Assembly: GCA_900317865.1 (NCBI GenBank)
Contig: ONIK01000040.1
Location: forward strand, 1 to 20,580
Length of the DNA stretch: 20,580 nucleotides
DNA from: an uncultured Methanobrevibacter sp.
GTDB lineage: Archaea; Methanobacteriota; Methanobacteria; Methanobacteriales; Methanobacteriaceae
Reading direction: 5' to 3'
The notes beneath the pieces were generated by a model, which saw nothing but the letters and a program-made list of their open reading frames with translations, was not told the DNA's origin and did not search any database. The stretch's first letter is position 1; every line of letters starts with the position of its first letter. The position numbers and the translations under genes were made by a program. Shown in pieces: positions 1 through 11,300 of the stretch.

Positions 1-40
1 GGTTTCATGAATACTTTAGAAACATTAACTACAAAACCAC
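1..40 (-). pseudogene. Displaced 3'-end fragment of truB/cbf5 (cut by left edge)
   Basis: Bases 1-40 align without gaps to bases 14473-14512, inside the 3' end of the intact truB, with 34 of 40 identical. Read on the minus strand they encode GFVVNVSKVFMK, against GFVVNTSKVFMK in TruB, the last strand of its PUA domain. Four of the six differences are silent third-position changes and the other two fall in one codon (Thr to Val). Similarity stops abruptly at about base 41, and an in-frame TGA lies just upstream, so this is a remnant and not a second gene. It presumably continues past the left edge to the end of the truB tail. Seen: the alignment. Inferred: it marks the far junction of a DNA segment inserted or rearranged at the truB 3' end. 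Confidence 0.75.
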
Positions 41-325
41 ACATAAGATATCAAAAATTATCGAAAAAAAATAAGAGGATATTGATAATCCACATTTACA
101 GAAAATAGTGATTATAAAGTTACATCCAAATTAGAAAGAGAACATCACAAGATTTCACCCAGAACACATTATAATGAAATCACATGAAACCCAAATATAC
201 AACACAAACTAACACCATATTTTTTTACCAAACCTCCCTCACTAAAAAAATATATATTGAAAAGTGTAAAAAATCATCCAAAAACCTGGAAAGAATATAT
301 TTACACATTTCAATTAAACAATACC
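41..325. other. AT-rich intergenic region downstream of the giant adhesin locus
   Basis: No coding region or RNA gene was recognised here. On the minus strand, after the stop of the upstream reading frame, there are several T-rich runs, including one complementary to the A7 run near 244-250. These could act as an archaeal oligo-T transcription terminator, but no convincing stem precedes them. The region ends at the truB fragment. Confidence 0.5.
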
Positions 326-3300
326 TCATGCAGTTGCATAAACATGACCATTAATAAGCATTTTCGAATATGAAGGCAACTTCACAGGAAAACCAGAACC
401 TTTAAGAGGCTCTTTAAAAAGAAGATTACCCCTAATATCATGAACATAACCATCATAATCAACACGAATAAATTTTGAATCAATTAACTTACCATCAAAA
501 CGATAATACTTAACACCCACTTCATACTTATCACCTATAAGATGAGAATAAAGCCTATTACCATCAACATCACGAACAGTACCCTCTTCAGTTACAATAA
601 CTTTATCACAAGGGGCTAAAATCCCATTAGCATAATAATACATCTGTTCAGGAACAAACTTAGTCTCAGGCACCTTATTCAAATCATTATAATAACACCT
701 ACCATATTTATCAACTGCAAACCTACCATTAAAAGCCATATATTCCAAATCTTGACCAAGAATAGCCTTTCCATCAGCATTATAATAAACATCATCAGGT
801 TTACAATTAACACCACCCACCATGACACAATTTCCAGGTTTCTGATCATTAATATAATACTCTTTAGTAACAATAAAGTTTCCATTCTTATATGCCACAT
901 AAGTATTGTGTTCTTTACTAAATTCAAACTGTAAAAGAACCCGTTCATCCACATTATTTTTTACATTTTTAGAATCATACTTTACAATATAATTTTTATA
1001 TTTAAAACTGATATCCTTAATACTATCCATATCCACAGAAATCTCATGAGGTGAAGGATCCACACAATCAAAATCAAAATACTTATCATCCAATTTAATA
1101 TTTAAAGACATAATATAATTTTTAATATTATTTAACAGAACTTCCACAACATTGCCATCATTTAAAAAACCCTTTTTATTCAAATCATTATTTAAAAGTT
1201 TCATTATATAATTATAAATACTTGAATAATATGCTAAAATATAAGGAGAAGATGCACTACCATACTTTCCAACCAACTTTAAAATCTCCTTTACAGTCCC
1301 CATTTCCCCAGAAATGGCTCCCAGATGATTTAAATTTATTGCTATTGAAGAATGCATACAACGCACCAAAGAACAACAATATTGAGTATTTGAATATTTC
1401 AAAACAAAATTTACATCAAATATCTCACCAGCATCTACCTTACTTCTAACATCAAAGGAATGACTAGAAACACAATAAGCCTCTTTAATAATATAAAACA
1501 TTTTAATCAATTCCTGTGCAGACTCATCAGTATTATTATTAACCAAATATGAAACATAATATGTCCAATAACTCAAATAAAAGCCATTTTTCACAAAAAT
1601 ATCCTGTGATGCAGCAATATGCATACCATCAAATACTCTATAATATCTATTTAAACACTTAATAACCAAATCACCCAATTGCCACTTATTTAACTTAGAA
1701 ATATCCACATCAGCAAAGCAATTATTAAGACTATCAATACTCCATATCTTATAATATAAATCAACTAACAGAGAAAAATCCTTTTGAGTAATCTTATCAA
1801 GATTCATATTTTTATACTTATCAATAGCCTTCAAAGTATTCTGATCCACAACATTACATTTCTGAATCATATTCTCACAATCCTTCAATAACTCACTGCA
1901 AATAACAGAAATATCAGAATTATAACAAGAATAAACATCACTCCGAAACGCACTTGAAAAACTTTGATCATGTTTTAATTTATCAATAATGATTGACTTC
2001 TGATTTGACATTATCTTAGAATTATCCCTATAAGAACCTAACATATCAAAAATAGATGAATATGCATCATAAAACTGATTATCATTTAATTGTTTAATTG
2101 AACTCAACCCAATATCATCAACAGAATTAACTTTTTTAAAGAACTTATTTACAATCATAACATATAAATCATGATTATATAACTTTAAAAGCATTAAATC
2201 ATTATAAAATAACCTCTGATATTTTTCATTAATACGAATATTTTTAGAAAACAACAATGGTGTATTAAAAATACCATCTAAAACATTAGTATAATTCTTT
2301 AAACCCACATTAACATCCATCACAGGAACACCACCACGAGTTATAACAACTTGCTTATACTCAGAACAATCACCTTCATTAAAAGGAACAAGTTTAGGAG
2401 CATTAAGATTAACATCAGGATTAACCGCAGGGACATTAGGATTTACCTTAGGAATACGTATTTTATAGGAATAGGAATCCCAATCGAAAACTAAATTATG
2501 ATCATTAATATAATTAAGTATTTCATTTGAAACCCAAGTATACAAATCACTATACTTAACATTACCATTATTGGTGTAAACCTGCAAAACACCACCAACA
2601 AAAGTACCATTTAAGCTTTTTATATCAGATAAGTCTCCTATATTATATTTAACTTTCAAATTATCGATTAAATCATTATAACCATCAGGACAAACTTCAC
2701 TCCATTTAACAACTTTATAATACAAACGTAACACATCAAAATCATCAATAGAATAATTCTTATCTTCCTTCAAAGTCTTATAAAACACACCCAATTTATT
2801 AAAATCAACAGAAACATCCTTAAATATTTTATCAACATTTATTTTTACAGCACCTTTAGAAACAATTTCATTATATTTTTCAAAAATGAAAGGCATGCCT
2901 TTTTCATTATGAAATGCATCCACATCAAAACCATTAATTGTTAAAGGCGGTGCTAAAGTTAGTCTTAAATTAAAAGCATACTGTGAAATAAATAAATTAA
3001 ACTGATTATAATCAAAAGTTTTATTTTGTGAAAATGCTTGTTTAATATCCATTAAAACATTCTCCAAAATTTCAATATAATTTAAAAATTCATATATACC
3101 AATTAATTTATCTTTAGCATTTTTATCAAATTTAACAATACCATCAACATAATTTGCAAACTCAACATAATTAGATTTAACAACACATCTTAAATCATCA
3201 TATTTCCCTTTATCAAACTTATTTAATAATTCAACATTCTGTTTTAATAAGTCCGCCATTTTTTGAGCAGATAAAGATTTAAACATATCCATATCATTTA

Positions 3301-4417
3301 AACCACACATTTCAAAAGGACTCTCCATAAAGATTAAACGGAACATAATGCCTAAATATCTACAAAATTTTTGAGTGTAATTCATACCTAAAGCCCCTTT
3401 AGATGAAATGACATCATTATACATTTTTGAATTGTGCTCAAACATTTCATGATCATATTTGTCCAAGTAATTAAAGATATTAATAAAAAGATTATAATAA
3501 TAATCTGTGATATTCTGTATTTCCATAGGAGACCATTGATTATATAAATCAATAAAGACAGGATCAAATGTTTTAGCATTTTTAATAAATCTAGAACTTT
3601 CATCTTGCAATAATCCATCATTATCCCTAAATTCAGATAATCTATCAAAAATCTTATTATATGCATCTTTTAAACTCACAATACGCTCATCATTAGGAAC
3701 ATGATTCTTATAAAAATTACTCATCCACTCATTGAATGAAGCAGCATGGAATATTGTTGACATAATTTCATTATATAAACCATTATCAATATTCCTTAAA
3801 GCATCTAAATCATTTTTCATTATCTGTCTAAGAGACTCAACACTCATAATTTTATTAAAATGCATTTTAAAGTTAAAAACATTATTATAAGGATTATTTG
3901 TATCTTTAACTCCAATATGATTCTTATATAATTCTGAAAAATATGATTTAACTAAATTCTTCTCATCGAAAACCAAATCATGACTCTTAATATACTTAAT
4001 TATTTCATTTGAAACCCAAGTATACAAATCACAATAATTAACACGATTACCATTACCAGTATAAACGTATAAAACACCATCAGCATAAATACCTTTTAAA
4101 TTATCTGAAGAACCAATACCATATTTAACTTTCAAATTATCCATTAAAGACCTATAACCATAAGGACAAGATTGATTCCATTTATATAATTTATAACTTA
4201 AACGCAACACATCAAGATCACAAATAGAATATTCTTTATTTGGCACCAAACCAGTATAAAATGCATTTAATTTCCTATTATCAATACTATTATCATTGAA
4301 AAGCTTATCAAGATCCATCTTATAGCCTTTAGAAACAAATTCATTATATTTCTCAACAAGGAAAGGAATCCATTTTTCCTGAGTAACTGGAGGTACATTA
4401 ATATTATCTATATTCAC
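326..4417 (-). CDS. C-terminal part of a giant adhesin-like repeat protein, separated by a frameshift
   Basis: This frame has 1,363 codons and opens at a GTG that overlaps the end of the upstream frame by 14 bp. There is no Shine-Dalgarno site before the GTG and no signal peptide, so an independent surface protein is unlikely. Modules in order: residues ~14-150 and ~502-645 are two copies of a unit with EKYNE(F/I)VSKG and DLYTWVSNEI motifs. Residues ~158-460 repeat the C-terminal module of the upstream frame. Residues ~656-683 are an Asn/Pro linker. Residues ~710-1118 are a further helical module with the IFxxLGSYRDN signature. Residues ~1200-1320 hold beta-hairpin-like repeats (YYNADGK, YYYANG, YYRFDGK) that resemble cell-wall-binding repeats. 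No Pfam family is recognised for the helical part. Most likely this is the C-terminal third of the same protein as the upstream frame; a translationally coupled second subunit is less likely. Confidence 0.8.
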   Translation of the reverse strand: MNIDNINVPPVTQEKWIPFLVEKYNEFVSKGYKMDLDKLFNDNSIDNRKLNAFYTGLVPNKEYSICDLDVLRLSYKLYKWNQSCPYGYRSLMDNLKVKYGIGSSDNLKGIYADGVLYVYTGNGNRVNYCDLYTWVSNEIIKYIKSHDLVFDEKNLVKSYFSELYKNHIGVKDTNNPYNNVFNFKMHFNKIMSVESLRQIMKNDLDALRNIDNGLYNEIMSTIFHAASFNEWMSNFYKNHVPNDERIVSLKDAYNKIFDRLSEFRDNDGLLQDESSRFIKNAKTFDPVFIDLYNQWSPMEIQNITDYYYNLFINIFNYLDKYDHEMFEHNSKMYNDVISSKGALGMNYTQKFCRYLGIMFRLIFMESPFEMCGLNDMDMFKSLSAQKMADLLKQNVELLNKFDKGKYDDLRCVVKSNYVEFANYVDGIVKFDKNAKDKLIGIYEFLNYIEILENVLMDIKQAFSQNKTFDYNQFNLFISQYAFNLRLTLAPPLTINGFDVDAFHNEKGMPFIFEKYNEIVSKGAVKINVDKIFKDVSVDFNKLGVFYKTLKEDKNYSIDDFDVLRLYYKVVKWSEVCPDGYNDLIDNLKVKYNIGDLSDIKSLNGTFVGGVLQVYTNNGNVKYSDLYTWVSNEILNYINDHNLVFDWDSYSYKIRIPKVNPNVPAVNPDVNLNAPKLVPFNEGDCSEYKQVVITRGGVPVMDVNVGLKNYTNVLDGIFNTPLLFSKNIRINEKYQRLFYNDLMLLKLYNHDLYVMIVNKFFKKVNSVDDIGLSSIKQLNDNQFYDAYSSIFDMLGSYRDNSKIMSNQKSIIIDKLKHDQSFSSAFRSDVYSCYNSDISVICSELLKDCENMIQKCNVVDQNTLKAIDKYKNMNLDKITQKDFSLLVDLYYKIWSIDSLNNCFADVDISKLNKWQLGDLVIKCLNRYYRVFDGMHIAASQDIFVKNGFYLSYWTYYVSYLVNNNTDESAQELIKMFYIIKEAYCVSSHSFDVRSKVDAGEIFDVNFVLKYSNTQYCCSLVRCMHSSIAINLNHLGAISGEMGTVKEILKLVGKYGSASSPYILAYYSSIYNYIMKLLNNDLNKKGFLNDGNVVEVLLNNIKNYIMSLNIKLDDKYFDFDCVDPSPHEISVDMDSIKDISFKYKNYIVKYDSKNVKNNVDERVLLQFEFSKEHNTYVAYKNGNFIVTKEYYINDQKPGNCVMVGGVNCKPDDVYYNADGKAILGQDLEYMAFNGRFAVDKYGRCYYNDLNKVPETKFVPEQMYYYANGILAPCDKVIVTEEGTVRDVDGNRLYSHLIGDKYEVGVKYYRFDGKLIDSKFIRVDYDGYVHDIRGNLLFKEPLKGSGFPVKLPSYSKMLINGHVYATA
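1064..2290 (-). repeat. Helical module copy 5 (long form)
   Basis: Most divergent copy, still collinear: YTNVLDGIFNTPLLF, LMLLKLYNHDLY, the signature IFDMLGSYRDN (about 2030-2070), FSLLVDLYYKIWS and WQLGDLVIKCLNRYY. It is the last helical module before the C-terminal hairpin repeats. Confidence 0.65.
2519..2550 (-). repeat. 32-bp perfect direct repeat, copy with 4001-4032
   Basis: Bases 2519-2550 and 4001-4032 are identical. Both encode the DLYTWVSNEI segment of the two N-terminal-type units in the downstream frame. Identity this long points to recent duplication or gene conversion and offers a site for recombination that would delete about 1.48 kb in frame. Confidence 0.85.
3038..3946 (-). 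repeat. Helical module copy 4 (short form)
   Basis: Near-collinear paralogue of copy 3: NPYNNVFNFKMHFNK, IFDRLSEFRDN (about 3620-3663), ITDYYYNLFINIF, MADLLKQNVELLNKF and YVDGIVKFDKNAKDKL. It continues past the point where copy 3 ends, which is the main evidence for a frameshift at 4404-4417. Confidence 0.75.
4404..4417 (-). other. Frameshift junction between the two halves of the giant adhesin
   Basis: The upstream frame ends with LLMGEYR and a TAA, while the downstream frame opens with GTG-AAT-ATA inside it, one base further on. Removing one G from the ATGGGTG at this point would join the frames as LLM-VNIDNINV and give continuous repeat modules. The second module copy is about 35 residues longer at the matching position, so a small deletion rather than a one-base insertion is also possible. 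Confidence 0.7.
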
Positions 4418-5309
4418 CCATAAGCAGATTATTTAATGATTCATGATATTTTAATGTATCAAATATTGAAATTAATTTAGATTTAGCATCATTATCAAAT
4501 TTAATAATACCATCAATATAATAATTGAAATCAACGAAATCTGATTTAAGAATATTCCTAAATGTATCATACGTACCTCGAGCAAATTTAAAAATTAATT
4601 CTGCACGTTGTTTTAAATAATCACCCATATCATTTTCAGATAACTTAATAAATTCCTTTTCATCAATTAACGGATCCACACAAGAAAACTCCCTAAATAT
4701 CAGCTTAAATGCATACAGAACATCACCTAAAAAGGCACTATCATAATTATTACCAATAGCAAACCTAGAAGCAACAACCTTATTAAAACTACCCTTATAT
4801 TTATCATAACATTTAGAATCATACTTTTCTAAGAAATTAAATAATTTAACTAAATTATCATAATAATACTCACAAATAGCATTTAATTCACCCTGATTCC
4901 ACTCACCATCTACATAATCACCTTCAAGGATCGCGTTAAATTTAGCATTTTGAACAAATCTGGAACTTTCACTATTTAATAACTCACCATTATCCCTATA
5001 TTCAGACAACATATCAAAAATCCTATTATAAATACTCTTAAAGACAATAACCTTATATTCCTCAGATTTAGACCCAATATCATCTACCAATTCATTAAAT
5101 GTTTTACCAAACAAAACAGAAGAAATAACTTTATTATACAAATTGAAATCAATAACCTTTAAAGCATTTAAATCCTTATCAATTAATTTAAGGAGCATAC
5201 CTGGAATACTAAGCTTGTTAAAATGATTTTTATAATTAAAAATATTATTATAAGGATTTAAATCTTTCACTTCAAGATGACTATTATAAAAATTCCGCAT
5301 ATAATAATT
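4404..5309 (-). repeat. Helical module copy 3 (short form, truncated by the frame break)
   Basis: Short-form module of about 300 residues with NPYNNIFNYKNHFNK, the signature IFDMLSEYRDN (about 4988-5034), ICEYYYDNLVKLF, MGDYLKQRAELIFKF and YIDGIIKFDNDAKSKL. It matches copy 4 along its whole length and ends at the frame break. Confidence 0.75.
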
Positions 5310-8300
5310 AGAATCATTAATTAAATTTTGTTTCACATTTAAATAATCACTAACAAAACGTATAATATCATCACGAGTCTTATCAACACCATTATGAGAA
5401 ACATAAGCTTTTAAATCACCATTTAAAAGATTACTTAAAACATGACCCGCAGTATCCGGATATTTACTATTAAATGCATTCCATGAACCCAACAATTCCA
5501 TATAACCATCAATAGTACAAATTTCTAAATCATTAGATATAATAGTTTTATTTTCCATGATCTGCTTAATATCCATAAATTTCGAAATATCGTCAACATT
5601 ATTCCTTTTAATTTGTTTTTCACCAGAATTATCCTTATTATTAACATTTACTTTTACAAGATACTTAGAAACAAAATTCATAATATCCTCACGAGTCTTA
5701 TCAACACCATGTTCAGAAACATAAGCCTCCAAATCACCACCTAAAAGATTATCCAAAACAATTTTTGCAGACTCAGGATACTTTTCATCAAATTTCTCCC
5801 ATGAAGCAAGCAAAACACCATAACCCGGCTCTAATTCAATAACATTAACAACATTATTTACACCAACACCATCAACAATAATCGCCTTAATATCATCAAA
5901 TACATTATTATCAATACCGCCAATATTCTTAACTTGAACATCAGGAATATTAATTAAATTCATAATATACTCATAAACCAAAATCTGAGCACTAGACAGA
6001 CCATATTTATTAAGAAACGCACCAATATCGCCTTTAAATAAATTCTTATTAACAGATTTTCCAATATCCGGATAAACTTTCACAATCTCATCCCAAGAAC
6101 CATAAAAAGATGCAAAAACAGATTTAGATTTTGATACATCCTTAGAAACATATTTACCATTAAATATAATATCTGAAATACGGGATAATTTATCAAGTAC
6201 ATCCACACGACCATCTGAATAAATTTTATATTTAAACTGCATAACCCTATTCATCAAATAAGCAACCGTATCATCAATAGGATGATTACCCACAAGATAA
6301 TTATATAAATCAACATTAAGCAGCATAACCTCTTCAGTACCAACATTAGAATACTTACCCAAAACCAAAAGAACATCAATTAAACAATCCCTAGTCGGAT
6401 TATCCCGATACAATTCCTTAACGGAATCATAAACATCCAAAGCATCAATAATATCACCATATTGACCTGGAGATTTTTTAAGTGAATCCACATAAAGAGG
6501 CAAATTCTTAATCTTTTGATTATGGATATAATTACAAATCATCAAAGAATCATAAACAGATTTAAATTCTTTAAACAAATTGATTAATTCCATTCTAGAC
6601 GCCTTAGTACCAAGTTTAACAAGATTTAACACTTTAGCATGCGCATAACTTAAATATATTCTATCATCAGAAATTTTAAAATTATGAAGCCTATTAATAA
6701 ATTTAGAATCTTCACCACTTAAAAGAATAATTTTAGCCAAATTATTAATAATCAACTTACCTAAAGCCTCATCATTTAACTCATCCAAATTAACATTACC
6801 TAAATAAATAGCCTTATCATTAAGCAACCATAAACTCTGATAAATGAAAACCAAATCCTTAAACGTTTTATTATCAAGATTTTTAAAACCATCAATAGGT
6901 AACTCATTAAATTTATTAATAAGATTACCCACCTTATCTTCACCCAAAGCCTTAATCATTTTAAATGATTCTTTAAACAAATATTCACATATAAAAGCAC
7001 GATCAATATTATTTAAGGCAGTATACTGATAGACATCCAATATCTTATAATATAAATCATTAAAATCCATTAAATCATCATTTAAAATAGAAATATCACT
7101 CCTATACATAATATTATTAACAAGCACAGTACCCTCTGAGTTGTTTACGTCATTATTATTCCTATAGTTACCCAACTTATTAAAAATATACATATATAAA
7201 GCATACGCTTTAGTTGAACCTAAAGACTCTAAAGCATTCACCCAACCATCAAAATCATTAATTTTTTGATTATTAAATGAATTTTTTAATATAGCATTAT
7301 AAAAACTAGGATTAATCATTTTCAATACCAATAAATCTTTAGCAAATAACTGATACTCATTAACAGAAAGCTCACCATATTTTTTTGGATTAAAGAAATT
7401 AGGCAAATTAAATATTAAATTATACACATTAGCCCTTTTATACAAACCAACATCAAAATTCTGATCAGAATAACTCATAAATATTTTATTCAAATTTTTA
7501 ACAAAGATATTATAAAATCTAACACAATCATCCAAAGAAGTTTCATTAGACAAACGATTAAGTATTTCATCATAAGTTGAAACAACCTTCTTCAACAAAA
7601 TATTATAAGCAGAAGGATACTTAAGCCTGATTGCATTACAATAATCTTCCGCATTATAATAAGCCTCTTTAATCAATAAAACAACCTTATCCTTAGAACG
7701 ATAATCAGTAGACTGCTTAACAACAACATCCACATAATTATTACCCTGTTGATAATTATTAACATCAATCTTTAAATAATCCTTAATACAATCAATAATC
7801 CAATCTCGAACAGTAAATGCATCATATTTATTCATAAGACCAATTAAATCGCCCTTAATTAAAGTTCTATCAACATAAAATGCAATATCAGGGAAAAGTT
7901 CCTTAATTTTTTCCCAAGATCCATACACTTCCCCATCCATACTATTAGAAAAGTTTAATTCCCCATTAAACTTATAAGACTTATCAAATAAAATATTTGA
8001 ACTTTTAATGAATTTATGATAATTCCCAGCATTAGGATAAGAATTAATTTTATCCTCAAACAACATAACCCTATTATCCATAAATTCTTTAATCTTAGTT
8101 AAATCCTTCTCTTCAGCCAAATAATTATGAATATCAGTGTAAAAGAGCAAAACATCCTTAGTATAAACATTTACATAACGAGACAAAATTTCATCACACC
8201 AATAATTATATACACTCTCATTTATAAGATCATCTCTCATCATTCCAGAAATAATAGATTGTACACCAGATACGATATTAGGAATCATAAACTTATACAT

Positions 8301-11300
8301 ATTAGGATATTTTAATAGCATATCCACATCATATTTTAAAAAATGATTTTGAATCGAAGCAACCTTAATAGGTGATATATGCCCCCATACAACAAGATAA
8401 TCATATCCATCTTTAACATACTTAAATAAATCAAGTAATTCCGCTCTAGCCTCTAAAGTATTTTGTTTCATAAGTATTGAAACTTTAACCTGAATATAAC
8501 TCAAATGTAACTCTTCAGTATTAGTCCACAAAGTAGGGAACCTATGCTGAAGCCTAGTATCAACAAAACCAATAAGGAGAATCCTAGCCATATTATCAAT
8601 AATCAACTTACCCAATTCATCATTACTTAAATCATTCGGATTAACACCATCCAAAGGATTAACCACACTAGGATTAGACCACAAATCATAATATAAATCT
8701 ATTATCTTATCAAAGTCCTTTTTACTAATCTTTTCTAAGTCAACATTACTTAACCTATCATATATCTCCTTATTCATTGAAAGATTAAAACCATCCGTAT
8801 CTTTTTGTCCCTCATAAGAAAAAATCATCTTTTTACATTCTTTTAATAAAGATTTACAAAGAAGTGCACGATTAGTTTCATCTAAAACAGAATAACAATC
8901 CAATTTAGGATAAACATCCGCCCTATACTTAACCATATTAAAAATCACAGTATTTTCATTAGAACATATAACAGTATTATTCCTATAATCACCCAACCTC
9001 TTGAAAATATTCATATATACATCATACACATTTTTATCATTGAAATAATCCTCAAAACTGTTAAAATCATTAAATTTGAAACCCTTAAATTCAAACATTA
9101 AAACAACATTATACAAACTAGGATTTACCAATTTTAAAATAAGAAGATTCTCATATAATAACTTAATGGAATGAGACTTTTTCATTGATTTGATTAATTT
9201 AGGCACATTAAACATATAATCATACAAATTAGATTTTTCATCACAATTAATCGAAACCTCCCTTACATCAGATAAACCACCATCAACACCAGCAAATAAA
9301 TCATTTAAATCCCGAATAAACTTATTATAAGCAGTTAAATAAACAGCAGTATAATTTTGATTATTAATTTTCTTATTAAAATTATCAAAAAGCATATTTA
9401 CTTTATCAAGTAACTTATTAGCCTCATCACCATCAAAAAATGATAAAATATAATCTTTCGCCTTATCCCTAGCCTCTGTAGCAAATTCCACAATATCCGG
9501 CTTACTTGCATTTCCACCACCATTAGTAGCAGTGAAAACAATATTAACATTATGAACCTTACCCTTTGGAACTTTATTAATCAAACTGAATTCCTTTTTA
9601 AGACCAATATAACACTCCATTAACTCCTTTAAATCTTTATCAGAATACTTCTTTTCAGAAGAAATTTTATTTTTCAACTTCAAAAATCTATCATTATACT
9701 TTTTAAAATTACCCGAAAGCGAAATATTATTATTATTCAAAGAATCAGACATATCACTAACATCACGAGATAAACTATTCACAAAAGTTTGAGCATTACA
9801 ATCCCTAATAAAACTATTCCACAACATTAAACACTCATTATAAATAGATTCCCAATTGTTAACAAAACTCGAATGCCTATCATCAAATAAAGAAGGAATA
9901 AAACGAGAATTTGACCAAACTTGACGATTAAATAATTCAAGATTCCCTCTTAAATTATCAGGCAACTGATTGAAAGAAATAGAAGAACTAATCACATTAT
10001 ACAAATCATAGAAATTATTCATGAGATTAATCACCCTCACAATATGACTTTCATTATTATAATGAACATTTTCATATGGAAGTATAAGAATCACCTGACC
10101 AGCAAAATAAGTCTCATGTACATGCCTATACAAAACAGTATTACGGAAATCAAACTGATTATCATTCTGATTAGCATTAGCATCATTAATAATGTTATGT
10201 GTATTAGTATTAATCTCATCACCACTATCCTCATCAAAATTAGGAATATCATTCTCATCTTCATTAATAATGTTATCCCCATCATCCAGATTATTAATAA
10301 GATTATTAGGATCCTGATTATTAATAAGATTATTAGGATCCTGATTATTAATATTATGACTATTTATTAACTCCATAACCCTATTATAAGTACTATCAAT
10401 AGAATAATACAAATCCAACCAATCATTAACATTAGTATTAGTATTATAATACAAATCAAAAATACTGAAATACTCATCAAAAAGTGACAAATAAGGAGTT
10501 GTATGAGGAGACATCACAACAATACGCAAATAATTCGCAACAGTATTTTGAATAACCGGAATCTGCATCAGAGGATCAGCAAATATTACACCAGGCCTAG
10601 GATCAAAAAACTCAGTAATACGATTAATAATACCATCTAAACTAATTTTATTAGCACCCGGATTAATCGGATCAGGATTAATAATATTATTCGGATTAAT
10701 ATTATTAGGATTCTGATTAGGATTCAAATTAGGATTCCTATTAGGATTAACATTAGGATTAACATTAGGATTCCTATTAGGATTAACATTAGGATTCTGA
10801 TTCTGATTAGGATTCTGATTCTGCTCAGGATTCAAATTCTGATTTTGAGGATAATCAATCTTATATTTAAGAGAACCTAAAGCAAAACCCGCACAAGCCA
10901 TTGTAAAACCAAAACCAGCAAAACTAGCCATACGAGTCCACATATGAGAATAATCATGTAAAATATTAGATTCAATAGTTCCATAAATAGATCCCATAAC
11001 TCCACCAATAAGAGCACCAGAACCACCAGCTAAAATAAAATTCAATATACTCGGACCCAAAGCCGCACCAATAGAATAACCTGCAAAACCAGACAATGCA
11101 GCAGTACCAACAAAAAATGCTGCCTGAATTAAATCCAATTTCCATGATTCCATAGGTTCCTCAAAAACAACATTACCAACATTACCACCAACAATAACAC
11201 AATCAGAAGTACGGAAATTATAAATATCAGGCAAACTATTAACAGAAAATGAACGAAGCTTCTCATAAAATCCCGGAATCTTAACCATATTAAAAGTAGT

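Noticed and set aside
326..4417. Second independent surface-protein gene
   Set aside because: No signal peptide, no ribosome-binding site at the GTG, and the module alignment continues from the preceding frame; a frameshifted C-terminal part is the simpler reading.
10679..10850. CRISPR-like or satellite array from the repeated attaggatt units
   Set aside because: The units are multiples of codons encoding NPN peptide repeats in a long open frame, with no unique spacers.
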